From Ampelocalamus luodianensis (lineage: Eukaryota > Streptophyta > Magnoliopsida > Poales > Poaceae), in the NCBI GenBank assembly GCA_036346255.1, contig CM070633.1, positions 16,554,001 through 16,618,000 of the forward strand: a DNA stretch of 64,000 bases, written 5' to 3'. This document shows, in pieces, positions 1 to 14,091 of this stretch. A program made the translations under genes and the position numbers. Each line of letters starts with the position of its first letter. Positions within the stretch are counted from its first letter, which is position 1. The notes below the pieces were generated by a model. That model was not told the origin of the DNA. It was given only the letters and a program-made list of their open reading frames with translations, and made no database searches.

Positions 1-2260
1 ATTGAGTTGTAGGATAACTACCAAGCAGCACTTGATAACTCTTAACACCCAGAAGATTTAGAGCGACACGACTTGGATGGAAAAGTTTTGTACACTATCG
101 GTGGAGGCCTCCCCCATGGCTGCGTACCGATACGTAATGGCGTTGTGAAGAAGACTGATGTTATAGCGACTGCCAAAGGAAGAAATGTTAGGCCATCCAT
201 CCATGTCTTATCGAGCTTTGCTCCAAGAGAATGCACAGCTTCACCAGTGACAAGAAGTTCAAGGGAGGATGATAATGGTAATAACTTTAATTGAAGATAT
301 ATCAATGAATTTGTCATGTATAATCAATCTTCAATTGATTGTCTTTCAAAATGCAGATGCTTTTCCAGAAGCTCGGAGAAGAACCGCCAGCCAAGATGAT
401 GTGTCATCAACCACCAAGTCAAGTTCAGGTTAGAAGACTTACTACATTACAAAATATTTTATTGACTCTAGGCTAATATTCCAACCAACAGTCTTCATCT
501 TTTGTCTTTTGGATGAAATGTTCATCCAGAGAACTAATTATTTTTGGTATGGCAGAATGCCACCAAGCAGTGCGGCAGTTCACAGGCTTGATGTTGATTA
601 ATGTAACACCTGGGCATAACCTCATTCTTAGTTCTATGTTGATGGTAAGGTAGCAAGGAATGTCACCCCTATTAGATGACACATCATTATTGCAATTGAA
701 AATTTGGCTGGTTAGAGTTCGCTTATTGATTGCAAATATATTTTTGCCCTCGTGTTATACATTGAATTTGTGAATTTCTGCTAGCCATGGATTGCCTATA
801 GAAGCTAGATTGCAATTTGCATGACCATACATGTGCTAATTATATGTGTTCATTGTTATGCTCAGTTGTTTTTAGAGTATATGTTTTTTTTTTCTTATTG
901 AACATACCTACAGTCTAACAATTGTAAACATCTTGCTTTTGTTCATATAAGATGGATACGAATTGTGACAATACTTGTGGGGACCCCGAATCGGACCCGT
1001 TCCAGATCAAGCGATTGCACAGAAGGCACAACCCTTAACGAGAGACGAGTACGATCCCGAGTGTCCGAATATGCGTCTCATGTTAGCTTCCAAAGATCAG
1101 TGGCTAATATGCACATATCCAACACAACATTGCATTCATATCCATACACAATCGTACAAAAGAATAATAGAATCAATTACAACAACATTTAAATAGAACC
1201 TTATAGTACAAGGTTGCATAAGAGGGCCGATCGGCCAAATCTAAACAACACAATTAAATCGCAGCGGAAGATAAACTTAAATGAAAAGGGAATAACCGAG
1301 TTGGCATGCCCACAATCCCACAAGCAACCAACTGGAGTTAAAGCCGTTGCACGCATCGTTCTCACCTGAACAAATAGACACTGTTAGAGTACAAAGTTGT
1401 ACTCGCGAGACTTTCAAAAGAAATAAGGATGCATGCAAGTATCAAAGGAAGGCTACTAAACTAGTCAATTTTTGGCATAAAGCAAGTTTTTCATTTAGAT
1501 AAACAATATAGATTCAAATTGCTATTTGTAAAATATTTAGAAAACATTTTATGTTAGTAAGTAATGATCAACAATGGTATAATCTCCAAGTATAATCAAC
1601 ACACGAACATCCCATTCGAGGCACAATTCATTCCTCAACAAATTTAACGCGCGAACTACGCGTTCAAGAAATATTTTCAGATTTGAACAAACTAATATAA
1701 TGACATAACATTCCCAACCATAACCCAAACTTAACTTCCCAAAAGTTAACTGTGCCTGCTTTCCCACAAGTGTTGTCCATAACCTAGGACGAGGCTATTC
1801 GAATAGATTTAGTTCTCTGCAGAGTTATACAGCTTTACCCACACGATATGAATACCTTATACTGTCACCATGCACTCTTCCGAAGGAGTGTGACTAAGAT
1901 ATCATAACGAGGCCGTTACAATGTCATGTCCTAACTATCAAACCACCCGAGGAATAGAATCCCATAGCAGACTAAGCGCCTCGCACCACAGGTGAACCCC
2001 ATTGTGTAAGTAAGTCCCTTAACAAACAAGAGACCCTTAAGGGAAAGTAAGGCAAAAATTTAACATGCCCCCACGAGATTGACAAAAGAACAATTAAATA
2101 CATAACAATAACAATTGTCAATCTCATTGTGTTTTGATAGCTAACACACAACAAATTATTAAGCCAAGCCTTCGCCATTATCCCGGCGTGTGGTTGCACG
2201 TAGACTTGGTTAATCACACCACAGACCGGTCCTTAAACACTCAGACAGGGCTACACAATT

Positions 2261-2284
2261 CCATAACAACAACAACAACAACAA
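2261..2284. repeat. Short (AAC)n microsatellite
   Basis: About seven AAC units lie in the AT-rich tail of the 976-14269 element. Confidence 0.8.
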
Positions 2285-5200
2285 TATTTCATGATCACCC
2301 TACACCCGTCCAAGTTAAGAACATAAGACCCATGCCCAACATGTCCACAAACCCCAGATGCGAAGATCTGGATACATCCCTCAAATCCAACATAATCCAA
2401 TCCATAATATCCTCAAATTTCATTAGGATTCAATTCAATTCACTAGCCGATGGACTAGCTCCATCAACCGCTCTCGGCTACGACTACTAGCATGACTAAG
2501 TATCGTTCTACAAACTAGTAAACAATCCCATATAACATATAACCTTAGTCATTCAAGGTAAAAGGGTAATCAACATTCAAAGGAGGGCTAATGCAGCAAT
2601 TAGGAGATTAACTACTTCTACCCATAAACATACATTTCAAAATAGCATGCAATTGCGATAATAAAACTCACACAAAACTTTTAAAAACCACTGGGAGCAA
2701 TATGATCAAGAGGAGGGTGCTCGCACCTTTGCTGTATCACTTATTCAACCTCATGTTACACTCATGAATACGTCCGGATCGCTGGAAATCTATCGAAAGA
2801 ACAAATATCGCAATAAACACCAAATAAAGTCAGAAAATTCAAAATGCTCCAAAATGCATGAAATTTTTATAGTAGGTATATTATGATTTTATATGAATTT
2901 AGGTGAAAGCATTAACTCATTTGGGCTAAGTATGTGTAAGTTATTACAGTTTGAAAATCAGCAATTGAATAAAAGCTGAAAAACCCTAACTCGGTTATTG
3001 TTCATCCACAATTAATTGTTTTGTGAAAATTTGCATAAAAGTGGTGGGGATAAGGATTGCATGGTTGGAAATATAATAAAAATTTTGTTCAATAAAAATT
3101 GAATCACCCCATTTGGAGTTCGAATGAATTTTCTATGAATTTTTGAAGTTAATTCAATTTCTAGTGTAAAAATAATTCTTTTCTGAATTTTTCTAATGCA
3201 TTTAATACTTTTAAAATCATGCTAACCTAGCCTCTTACATGAAAAATGGGGCCTTTGTATTATATTTTCTTTTCTATTTAATTCCTAAAGGAAAACATCT
3301 ACCGAAAAAATCTAATCTTCTCGTAATCATTGACTTAACCGATTCTCCAATGTTGAAATCAATCACATGCATAACACTCTCCGATCATATTCTCATATCT
3401 TGATATAAATCCCATACTAACCTCCGCTAAGGCATAATCAAGGTAGTTAATCCAACAAATAATTCTCGGACTCATAAACTTTCATCTACACAATCCATCT
3501 GATAGTTGTATGAAATCCACCAAGTTATGGGTATAAGACCATGACTACATCCAACAATTATTCTTCACTAGACTAATTAGGCTAATACTAAATATACAAC
3601 CCTACTAGTCTCTCCTTGGAAAATCATATTCACATACACTAAAATTTCCACCGATCGAGGTTTATTTGACTAACCGACCCCTAATGAGCTTTTAAAATTT
3701 GATTGCACATCCAACCACTTAATAGCTCACTAATCGATCAACTCATACCCATATCACCGAACTTAGTCGCGAATGACCTCTACCAATCCAATCATATATG
3801 TGCCTCAACGATCAACTAATAATCCTTTATCTACTAATCCATTTGAGGGTACAAATCTACCAACTCGGCACATAGGACTTAACTACTAATTACATGGCAA
3901 TCCAAATATTTATCCGCAATCAAATAATCCATTCTACCATCACCCAAATCTAGCATAAATGGCTCGCATAGCTATTACTTAAGACATCCCATCAATTTAC
4001 TTATGATTAAATAAATCACCCGATTCAACCTCCATATCTCCATAAATATCCACACAAGAGCTATCCATCAAGCAATAAATCATAAAATCTTTATGCGTCC
4101 TATCTCCAAAACTTACTAATCCAATGTGAGAAGAAACCTCCAATTAATTTATCCTCCAAGATCACCACAATTTTGCACGCGACTCCAAAATAATATCATC
4201 CAATCAATTGATCCAAAGTATAAATAATTTAGCATCCACTAACTAAAACACCTAAATTGCTACAAAGATCTAATCAATTGCATCACTCAATACATCATCA
4301 CAAGATCACACACGAACACAAATAAGACCTAACCGGAGAATTACACCGGTCTTATGCTACCAAATCATTTTTACAAATAAACATGCATAAATAGATGTCA
4401 TGCTCATGACTAATATGTAACATGCACAACTAATATCATAATGTGATAGCACAATTTAACGCGAAGTATTTTACCACGGCACTAGGCATGCCTAATATCG
4501 CCGGACGTCGTCTTCTCGGCTCCGCGTCCGTGTCCACCGTAGTCGTCCACGTCCCGCTCCACATCGGCGCCGCCATGTCATGCGCAACACGCCATGCCGC
4601 CTTCTTCGCGTATGCATGGCCGTCACTTCACCGAACGGAGCTACCGCTCACTGGACAGCGCCTCCACCACCGATGCTCGCAACGCCGCTGCTGAGCTGCG
4701 ACATGCATGCACACATGCTGCGCCGCACCTTGCGTCCTCGACTCGGCCACCTCCTGTGCCGCATGCGCATGCTTGTTACAGCATGGCCGCCGATGCTCGC
4801 TGGTCGCCGCCGCTGCTCCCAGCCTCCTTGACGCCTCCATGCTGCCGCGCCAGTCACCATTCTCAACTGTGTCACAATTAGGTAGCTCAACACTCGAATC
4901 CTTGTTGTTGCTAGTGGATCCGAAATAGGTCCTAGTGCCCTTCACAAACATGCAGGTCCTCGATTTCTTGGGCTCATCGTTGAAGTGTCGGGAAGGACTA
5001 CATGCTGCTGCTGGGCATGGAGCTGCCGCTGCCGGGTCGCCGTCGCCGGCTCCCTTGCTCCAGCTCCACGCCATGCTGCATGCTTGTGCTCTTGCCTGCT
5101 GCTCCCAGCCGCCGTAGCTCCTTGCCACCTTCTTGTCTCTGCCGTCTTTGCCGCATTGCATGCACACCATGGAGCCAACAAACCTCACCGAGTTGTCTGA

Positions 5201-5433
5201 CTTGCCCGTGCCGTGCGCCCGAGCAGCCACCACCGCCTCCCTTCATTGCCGCAAAGAGCTCCGCCCCGAACCGAAAAGCGACTCTACTACTTCTTCTTCC
5301 CACTTCTCAAGAACGCTCAAAAGGCCATGCATGCGGAAACTAATTGCTAAAACCGGTTGCTCTAGGAAGGATGATCACCATGGTATAACACGCAAGAGTT
5401 GATTTGTGGTTCTTGATTATGTTTGTGAAGAGA

Positions 5434-6544
5434 TGATGCGGGGGATGCCCAATCTTCACGGAGGAGAAAATGCGAGGTAATGATAACTAGCGCCACCTGA
5501 GGGAGACGATGTAGACCACCGACTCCAACCAACAAAGACTCTTCGGTAACTAGTGCGAGCACCAAGATAACAATGCAACCCGACGATTCTTGAGGCCAAC
5601 CACTGCCTATGCAATGACCTGCAACAAGTATTCGCCTAACCACACTCTAAGTTCCCAATCCACACAACCACGCACGAAGTTGGAAGCACAGAAAGGTTGC
5701 CGTCGAACGACCGCTTTTGCAATCTCACTAGGAAAATTACAAGAGCAAAGGAAGAGAGAATTCTCAAGTCTTGGTAGCACTTGGCTAGCCTATTCTGAAA
5801 TCATATTGCCAAAAGTTGTTCTTTGGAGAAAGGGTGAAGGGGTATTTATACTAGGAACAACCCTCCTAGCTAGGTGTGAACACACTCCAGAATGGGATCC
5901 ATTTTCGTGTGACTTATGGGTTCCCTAGGCTTGGAGAAGGAGTAATTTCGTGTGGCCTCGCGCAGGAGTTATTGCCATGGACAGCTAGTCTTGAAACTTG
6001 CATATCTTTTGACTCAAGCCTCCAAATGATGCACCGTTTGTTGTGCTGGAAAAAGGACTTAATTTCCTATCCATTCCTACTTCACATGCATGCTGAACAC
6101 GCCCATATTTATGTGGGTTTAGGTGGGAAGTTGGTAGACAAATTCTGAGGCTGCGCATGCAACGTTTGATGGCCCAAACAGCTTGCTAGTGTTCTTGATG
6201 TCCAGCTCAGCCTTCTTCATGTCCAACTGGTCATAGGTGGATGTTCTCAAATAATGTACTCCGATAGCTACGTCTTGATCCTTGCAATGTGCTCCTTCTG
6301 CTTGAATTATCTCCGTAGGTGCAAACCTGATTAAAATAAGCATACGAGACTTAGGCAGTATATAATTCTTATCCACAACAATATTAGATTCAGCTAGGAG
6401 TGCATTCACCTCTTGTTGTATTTGCTTAGCACGGTTCCTAGTCATGGACCCAAATAAGCCTCTTTTGTAGAAGCTTCAACTTGCAGCTGTGTAGAATCTT
6501 TTGGAGCAGATGATGAATGAGGTGAGCAAGGGATGTCCTCATCA
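5434..6544 (-). repeat. 3' LTR of gypsy 5434-13287
   Basis: It is bounded by the polypurine tract at 6545 and the flank at 5433. The polyprotein frame runs from the internal region into this LTR and stops at 6119-6121. One base is missing near 6446 relative to the other LTR, which breaks that frame here. Confidence 0.85.
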
Positions 6545-9030
6545 GCCTCCCCCTCTTCAAAAGGAGTCGTCCTCGACTCTGACTCTTCTTCACCAAAACA
6601 TGGTGAAAGATCAGCTACATTGAACGTTGGACTCACAGCATAATCTTCTGGAAGCTCGATCTTGTAAGCATTGTCATTTATCTTGGACAATACTTTGAAT
6701 GGTCCATCTCCTCGAGGCATTAGCTTGGACTTGCGCTTGTCCGGAAAGCGATCTTTACGCAGATGTACCCAAACCAGATCACCTGGTTCAAAAGTCACTT
6801 TCTTGCGATTCTTGTTGGCTTTCGCTGCATAGGACTTGCCCTTCTTTTCAATTTCTTCTCTTGTCTTCTCATGAATTTTCTTCACATATGAAGCACGTTC
6901 GGAAGCCTTCATATTACTTCTTTCTTGCATTGGAAGTGGCAGCATGTCGATTGGTGTAATTGGTTTGAATCCATAGACCACCTCAAATGGACACATGCTG
7001 GTAGTAGAGTGAACCGCCCTATTGTAAGCAAACTCAACATGTGGTAAACACTCTTCCCATTCCTTCAAATTCTTCTTGATCATTGTTCGCAGTAACGCTG
7101 AAAGTGTGCGGTTTACTACCTCCGTCTGACCATCAGTTTGTGGGTGACATGTTGTTGAAAACAATAACTTGGTTCCCAGCTTTGCCCACAGCGTCTTCCA
7201 AAAATAGCTCATGAATTTCACATCACGATCTGATACTATTGTCCTTGGCATTCCATGCAGACGCACAATCTCCCTGAAAAACAAACCAGCAACGTGTGAA
7301 GCATCATCGTTCTTATGGCATGGAATGAAATGTGCCATTTTTTAGAACCTATCAACAACTACAAACACTGAATCCCTTCCCCTTTTTGTCCTAGGTAGCC
7401 CTAAAACAAAATCCATGCTAATGTCTTCCCAAGGAGCATTTGGAATAGGTAGGGGAGTATATAAACCATGGGGGTTCAGTTTTGACTTAGCTTTGTGACA
7501 TGTGACGCATCGCTGCACAAATCTCTCAACGTCCTTCCTCATCTTTGGCTAATAGAAATGGTCGGCCAACATCTCAAAAGTCTTCTCATGGCCAAAGTGG
7601 CCCATCAAGCCTCCTACATGTGATTCCTGCAATAACAAGGGCCTAACCGAAGAATCTGGAACACACAGTTTGTTAGCCCTAAAAAGAAAACCATCATGCA
7701 CATGATACTTCTCCCATCCTTTCCCATCGCGGCATTTCTCATATGGTTCTGAAAAGTTATGATCAACACCATACAAATCTTTTAAACTCTCAAGTCCTGG
7801 CACTTTTACTTCTAATTGATTCAATAAAGCATGTCTACGGGACAAAGCATCAACAACCATATTTTCTTTTCCTTTCTTATATTTCACAACATATGGAAAA
7901 GTTTCAATGAATTCTACCCATTTAGCATGCCTTCTATTCAGTTTAGCTTGGCCTTTCAGATGTTTCAAAGCTTCATGATCAGAACGTACAACAAATTCTT
8001 TAGGACATAAGTAATGTTGCCATGTTTGAAGCACTCGAACTAAAGCATAAAATTCTTTATCATAAACAGGATAATTCAATTGTGCACTACTCAATTTTTC
8101 ACTGAAATATGCTACTGGTTTAGTTTCTTGCATTAAGACACCACCAATGCCTATTCCACTAGCATCACATTCTATCTCAAAAGTTTTGGTGAAATCAAGT
8201 AAGACCAACAAAGTGGCTTCAGTTAACCGTTTCTTGAGTTCAAGGAAAGCTTTTTCTTGTGGCACATCCCATTTAAAAACAACTTCTTTCTTTGTCAATT
8301 CATTTAATGGGGCAGCAATGGTACTGAAATCCTTTACAAATCTTCTGTAGAAACCAGCAAGTCCATGAAAGCTTCTCACCTGACTTACATTGATAGGAGT
8401 GGGCCATTTCTTGATTGCTTCCACCTTTGATTCATCAACTTCAATGCCTTGCCCTGAAACAACATAACCAAGAAAAACAACCTTCTTTGTGCAGAATGAG
8501 CACTTTTCAATGTTAGCATATAGTTTTTCCTTCCTAAGAACATTCAACACTTGTTTGATATGATCAATATGCTCCGCTATGGATCTGCTATAGATTAGGA
8601 TGTCATCAAAATACACAACAACGAATTTGCCGATGTATGCTCTCAAAACATGGTTCATTAATCTCATGAAAGTACTAGGTGCGTTAGTTAACCCAAAAGG
8701 CATGACTAACCATTCATACAACCCAAATTTTGTTTTGAAAGCAGTTTTCCATTCATCACCTTCTTTCATTCTAATTTGATGATATCCACTTTTTAAATCA
8801 ATTTTAGAGAAAACAACAGAGCCACTCAGTTCATCTAGCATATCATCTAACCTAGGAATAGGACGACGATATCTAATAGTTATATTATTAATGGCTCTAC
8901 AATCAACACACATTCGCCAAGTTCCATCTTTCTTAGGTACTAAAATCACAGGTACTGCGCAAGGACTTAAGCTTTCACGAACATAACCTTTATCTAAAAG
9001 CTCTTGTACATGCCTTTGTATCTCCTTTGT
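6119..9030 (-). pseudogene. gypsy pol: RT, RNase H and integrase with LTR-encoded tail
   Basis: RT (8949 downward) shows LVPKKDGTWRMCVDCRAIN, MPFGLTNAPSTFMRLM and the catalytic VVYFDDILIYS. RNase H follows (FEIECDASGIGIGGVL, then VVDALSRR). The integrase zinc finger keeps C-x2-C (RCVTCHKAK near 7500), and the core shows SDRDVKFMSYFW and HPQTDGQTE. A chromatin-binding-type C-terminal segment ends in GPMTRNRAKQ-like sequence inside the LTR. Damage seen: Trp to TAG near 7546, Ser to TAA near 7340 in the VVVDRF-KMAHF region, and a one-base deletion near 6446. The FDD reading also matches the usual gypsy pattern. The protein cannot be made in one piece. Confidence 0.85.
6545..6558 (-). promoter_or_regulatory. 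Polypurine tract
   Basis: The minus strand reads GAAGAGGGGGAGGC directly before the 3' LTR. This fixes the LTR start at TGATGAGG. Confidence 0.8.
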
Positions 9031-9410
9031 TTCTTGAGGTTGGTGCGGTAGGGTGGCGGTTTGGAAGTGAAGCTCTGAATGAGGTCAATTTGATGTTCAA
9101 TGCCACGCAACTGAGGTAGACCAGTGGAACCTCCTCCGTAAAGACATCCTTGTATTCTGCAAGACATGAGAAATAGCAATAGGAAGACAAGTTAAGTCAT
9201 TAGTTAAAACCATATCATCCTTATACATGAGCACAAAGATCACTTGATCCGGGTTTTGCCTCACATCTCTCAATTCTGATTTTGTGGCTAACATGACTAA
9301 ATTCTCTCCTCTCTTTTATTTTTATCTCGCATGTTTGGCTTGTGGCGCTCATTCACCGATTTGTGGATGTCACTCAAATTCTTTTTTCTCTCTCTTCTCA
9401 CTTCCTATTT

Positions 9411-11379
9411 TTACTTGAAACCTTTGCATGTGCTCAACCATGATTTGTTGCGTGTCATGGGTCTAAGCACCAAATCCTTTCCTTTCCACTTGATGGTGTA
9501 TTGGTTGGTTCGCCACAATGTTGAGTCAAAGATCATATTGCCATGGTCTTCCCAACAACAAGTGACACACCTTCGTGGGCACAACATCACACTCAATTGT
9601 GTCAGTGTAATCACCAATCTTGAACTGAACCTTCACCATGTGTGTAATTTTCATTTCACCACAATCACTCAACCATTGTACGTGATATGGGTGGGGATGT
9701 TGCAGCAGCTTGAGCCCAAGTTTTTCACACATATCTCTACTTGCAAGATTATGGCAGCTTCCTCTATCAACTATGACTTTGCATACCTTTTCTTGGACTC
9801 TAGCTCTTGTTTGGAAAAGATTGTGCCGCTGACTATTCTCAGCTTCCTTGATCTGCACGCTTAGTACCTTGGTGACAACAAGTGAAGCACCTTGTTCAAA
9901 GTCGCAATAGGTTTGCTCTTCTCGTTCTAAAGCATTATCATCTGCATTTTCTTCTAGATCACTAGCTGATTCGTACTCTCCTTCTTCCGTGACCAGCATG
10001 GTACGGTTGTTGGGGCACTCCTTCATCATGTGACCACGTCCCTTACACTTAAAGAACACAATATCACTACTCTTGCCTGTAGATCCGATGGAAGAAGTTG
10101 CAGATGCTGCAGGTTTACTCTTCTCTCTAGAAGCTGAAAACTCATTTCTACTTGTGGCTGCACGAGCATTGGAACGGCTGCCACCACTAGAATTGGTTGT
10201 GATGCCTCGGCCAACATTGAATTGGGGACAAACTTGCCTCCACTTGTCGTAGCTCGAGCATCGAAAGTGGTAGACCTATTTTGCTTGAGTCTTCTTGCAC
10301 TCGGCTGCTCACCTTGGAAGATAAATGCACCAACTCTACAACATTACGGTAAGGTCGCAAATCAACAATTCGCTTTACATTAGGATTTAATCCATACAAA
10401 AACCGTGCCATGGATTGCTCCTCATCTTCATGTATCTTGGCTCGATCATTGCCTTCTCCATCTCCTTGTGATACTCCTCAACTGATCGCTTACCTTGCCT
10501 CAAATTCGGAGCTTATCAAAGAGATCTCTTTATAATGCTTTGGGATGAATCTTGCTCTCATTTCTCTTTTCATTTCAGCCCAAGTAGCAATAATAGGTTG
10601 TCCTTCTTCTTCTGCTGATTCTGAACTTGTTCCCACCAGATTAGAGCATAATCTTCAAACTCAAGAGATGCCATTGCTAACTTCTTTTCTTGAGTAATTG
10701 TGTATGCGAAATATCTTGTCAACCTTTAACTCCCACATGAGATAAGCTTCGGATCGATCCACCATCAAACTTTGGCATGGTAAATTTTAACCTACCAATC
10801 CTCTCCTCCTCGTGCCGCTCACGACCATAGTTTTCTCGTCGACGAAACCCATCATTTCGTGCAGCCCATGTTCTTCTTCATCATATCCTTCATTAATATC
10901 AACATGGTTGATATTTTCTCTTCCACGGCCTCTTCCGTGACCACGACCAGCGATGGCGCCATCATCATTCCAACGACCCAAAGATCACCTCCATTCCCAC
11001 GACCGGAGAGCAGGAGGTCGAGCGGCATAGGCGGCAGCTTCGGTTTCTTCGTTCTTGAGCAATACGAGCAGCAACTTCCTCATCCGTTTCATCGAGCTCT
11101 TCATCTTGTACACTTGCATCTCCGAGGCTTGACGTAACTCTCGGACAATTTCAACTACAATATCGATTCAGACACCGTGAGGTTTTGGGTCACCGCCGAT
11201 TGACATTGCCCATAAGTTGTCGGAGGTCTTGGACAGCTTGTCTTGCTTCTCTTCAATCGTTCAAGACTTTCTCAATTCTCGCGAAGATGATCACGCAAGG
11301 CGTTGAGGTGGAACCTTGTGATGGGTTGATTTGGTTGCCCAACACCCTCAACATCGTAGTCATCTCCGTCACCTGCCAT
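9411..11379 (-). pseudogene. gypsy gag and protease remnant
   Basis: The likely gag start is ATG at 11377-11379 (MAGDGDDYDVEG). Recognisable gag sequence is MARFLYGLNPNVKRIVDLRP near 10400. A zinc knuckle near 10055 reads FKCKGRGHMMKEC, so its first Cys is questionable. The protease region reads VIVDRGSCHNLAS near 9690; the active-site Asp is kept but the usual DGGS is DRGS. The frames change several times, so gag is broken. The stretch 11380-12166 is the untranslated leader. Confidence 0.7.
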
Positions 11380-12166
11380 GATTAGTTGTACAAATCTCTA
11401 TATTATAGATATATGTATGTGGACGACTCAATTTCACCTTCTCTTACCAACCGAAGCTCATGTAATTTCCAAGTGAGTGCATTGCAAAATGGTGCTCCAC
11501 TGTGGTGTCGGTGGTTGGTTTACAAAAGGGTGATAATCAGGCGAATACAAGTAATCATCCACACAAGATTCAAATGCCTTAGTTGCTGAATTGGATATAA
11601 GCGAAGAACAAGTAAAAACTCACACGAAGGAATCAGATTTGCTGCAAGCAAAGATTTTGGAAGTTGCACAACTTTGAGGAATGTTTCATCTCAGTACATA
11701 CCAATAGAGGACTTCTTTAAGATATAAGTGAATAACAGCCCGATTTTTTTTCAGCTCTTTCTTTCTTTTCTTTTTTTTTTGAACAAGGGACCAAGATCTG
11801 GAAATCACACTTTGGTCTAGTAAGGATATATGGATAGGCCTCAAAACGACTTTTCCAACAAGCATAAGAACATCAAAAACAAACTCCAGATGTGAAAGAT
11901 ATGCACGATTTTGTATAGGGTGTGCAAATCTGAAATTTGTGGGTGAAGTTGGATAGAAAGGAAGCACAAAGGTCAGAAATCATTCAGCAACCTAAGACAA
12001 TCGATCCAAGGGATTAAAACTTGATAAAACTCACCAAATGTCAGATTAGAAACTGCAAATAGCTAGGTAAAGATAAATATTTTTTATGGGGCAATTTTCT
12101 GGACTATAGGAATAAGAACAATATGAACTAATCTAGGGGTAAATAGATCCTACCGTGTCAACCATT

Positions 12167-12178
12167 GCTCTAATACCA
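12167..12178 (-). promoter_or_regulatory. Primer-binding site (tRNA-Met type)
   Basis: The minus strand reads TGGTATTAGAGC three bases after the 5' LTR end, the usual priming site for initiator tRNA-Met. Confidence 0.8.
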
Positions 12179-12181
12179 AGA

Positions 12182-13287
12182 TGATGCGGGGATGCCCGAT
12201 CTTCACGGAGGAGAAAATGCGAGGTAATGATAACTAGCGCCACCTGAGGGAGACGATGTAGACCACCGACTCCAACCAACAGACTCTTCGGTAACTAGTC
12301 ATGAGCACCAAGATAACAATGCAACCCGACGATTCTTGAGGCCAACCATCGCCTATGCAATGACTCGCAACAAGTATTCGCCTAACCACACTCTAAGTTC
12401 CCAATCCACACAACCACGCACGGTTGGAAGCACGTAAAGGTTGCCGTCGAACGACCGCTTTGCAATCTCACTAGGAAAATTACAAGAGCAAAGGAAGAGA
12501 GAATTCTCAAGTCTTGGTAGCACTTGGCTAGCCTATTCTCAAATCATATTGCCAAAAGTTGTTCTTTGGAGAAAGGGTGAAGGGGTATTTATACTAGGAA
12601 CAACCCTCCTAGCTAGGTGTGAACACACTCCAGAATGGGATCCATTTTCGTGTGACTTATGGGTTCCCTAGGCTTGGAGAAGGAGTAATTTCGTGTGGCC
12701 TCATGCAGAGTTATTGCCATGGACAGCTAGTCTTGAAACTTGCATATCTTTTGACTCAAGCCTCCAAATGATGCACCGTTTGTTGTGCTGGAAAAAGGAC
12801 TTAATTTCCTATCCATTCCTGCTTCCCATGCATGCTGAACACGCCCATATTTATGTGGGTTTAGGTGGGAAGTTGGTAGACAAATTCTGAGGCTGCGCAT
12901 GCAACGTTTGATGGCCCAAACAGCTTGCTAGTGTTCTTGATGTCCAGCTCAGCCTTCTTCATGTCCAACTGGTCATAGGTGGATGTTCTCAAGCAATGTA
13001 CTCCGATAGCTACGTCTTGATCCTTGCAATGTGCTCCTTCTGCTTGAATTATCTCCGTAGGTGCAAACCTGAGTAAAATAAGCATACAAGACTTAGGCAG
13101 TATATAATTCTTATCCACAACAATATTAGATTCAGCTAGGAGTGCATTCACCTCTTGTTGTATTTGCTTAGCACGGTTCCTAGTCATGGGACCCAAATAA
13201 GCCTCTTTTGTAGAAGCTCCAACTTGCAGCTGTGTAGAATCTTTTGGAGCAGATGATGAATGAGGTGAGCAAGGGATGTCCTCATCA
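12182..13287 (-). repeat. 5' LTR of gypsy 5434-13287
   Basis: This is the counterpart of 5434-6544, followed on the minus strand by the primer-binding site. It still carries an intact C-terminal tail frame (12861-13196, beginning MGPMTRNRAKQ), which is not translated from this position. Confidence 0.85.
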
Positions 13288-14065
13288 GGAGAGAAGGTGG
13301 AGATGGAAATAGTTCAAGCTTGTTGTTCTTGTTCTGGAAAGAAGAAGGGCATTGGGGAAGAAAGGTGACAGGGAGATGGAAATGACTAAATGAGTGCTCT
13401 ATTGGGGAATGCCTTGGGCAGTGAGAGGTTGTGTTGGTTGGGGTGTTGGGGGAGTGAAACAAGGAAAATGCCAGTGGGGGAGATGGTGTTGTTCGGCTGA
13501 GGCAAGAAATGGGCAGTGATGACAGTGGCATGCAAACTGTTGGGGGAGAGAAAAGTGGCCTGTGTGCAGTGTAGGCCTTTAGGCTTTGGTGTTGGGAGAA
13601 TAAAAGGCAATGGAGAGAAGGGGACTTCGGCTGGGATAAAGAATTGAGCAGTGGCTTGTGATGTAGGGATGGCAGTGGGAAGAAAAATAGGTAGGGGTTT
13701 TCGGCTGGGCAAAACAATAGAGAGAACAGTGGGGTTAAAAGCATTGTATTTCTCCCTCATTTTTCCAACTTGCTTATATGACCTTGCATGCGCGAACTAA
13801 CCGTTAAAATGGAACACTCTCGCGACGACGATCGCAACGGTATAACATGTGTTGTCGGATTCTTGATTTTCGGTGGTGTTTGCAAGGAGAGAAGTTGGGG
13901 AAGAGAATGGACACGCAGACGTCTCGCCTGCGGTCAGTCGGACTGAAAAAGAGAGGCAGTACTAACACACGCATCATGATTTTTGAAACGTATACGAAAA
14001 CAAGAAACCATACAAATTTAACTTTTAAATGCAGTCTCTCAAACAATTCGATATAATATTGTTAG

Positions 14066-14091
14066 TTATTATTATTATTATTATTATTATT
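14066..14091. repeat. (TTA)n microsatellite
   Basis: About eight TTA/ATT units lie near the terminus of the 976-14269 element. Confidence 0.85.

Larger units (their letters stand above)
5434..13287 (-). mobile_element. Ty3/gypsy retrotransposon with 1.1-kb LTRs, degenerate
   Basis: The LTRs are 5434-6544 and 12182-13287. On the minus strand each starts TGATGAGGACATC and ends CGCATCA. The putative duplication is AGAGA (5429-5433) / GGAGA (13288-13292), with one mismatch. A primer-binding site like initiator tRNA-Met (12167-12178) and a polypurine tract (6545-6558) sit at the expected places. Gene order is gag, protease, RT, RNase H, integrase. The two LTRs look nearly identical by eye, suggesting a fairly young insertion, yet the coding region has several stops and frameshifts. 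Confidence 0.88.

Noticed and set aside
4443..5402. Overlapping Arg/Ala/Cys-rich reading frames on both strands
   Set aside because: GC-rich part of an LTR-derived element. Frames overlap in all phases without a recognised domain or splice pattern.
13184..13744. 186-codon minus-strand frame rich in Ser, Pro and His
   Set aside because: Low-complexity translation of a purine-rich strand. It runs across the LTR border into flanking DNA.
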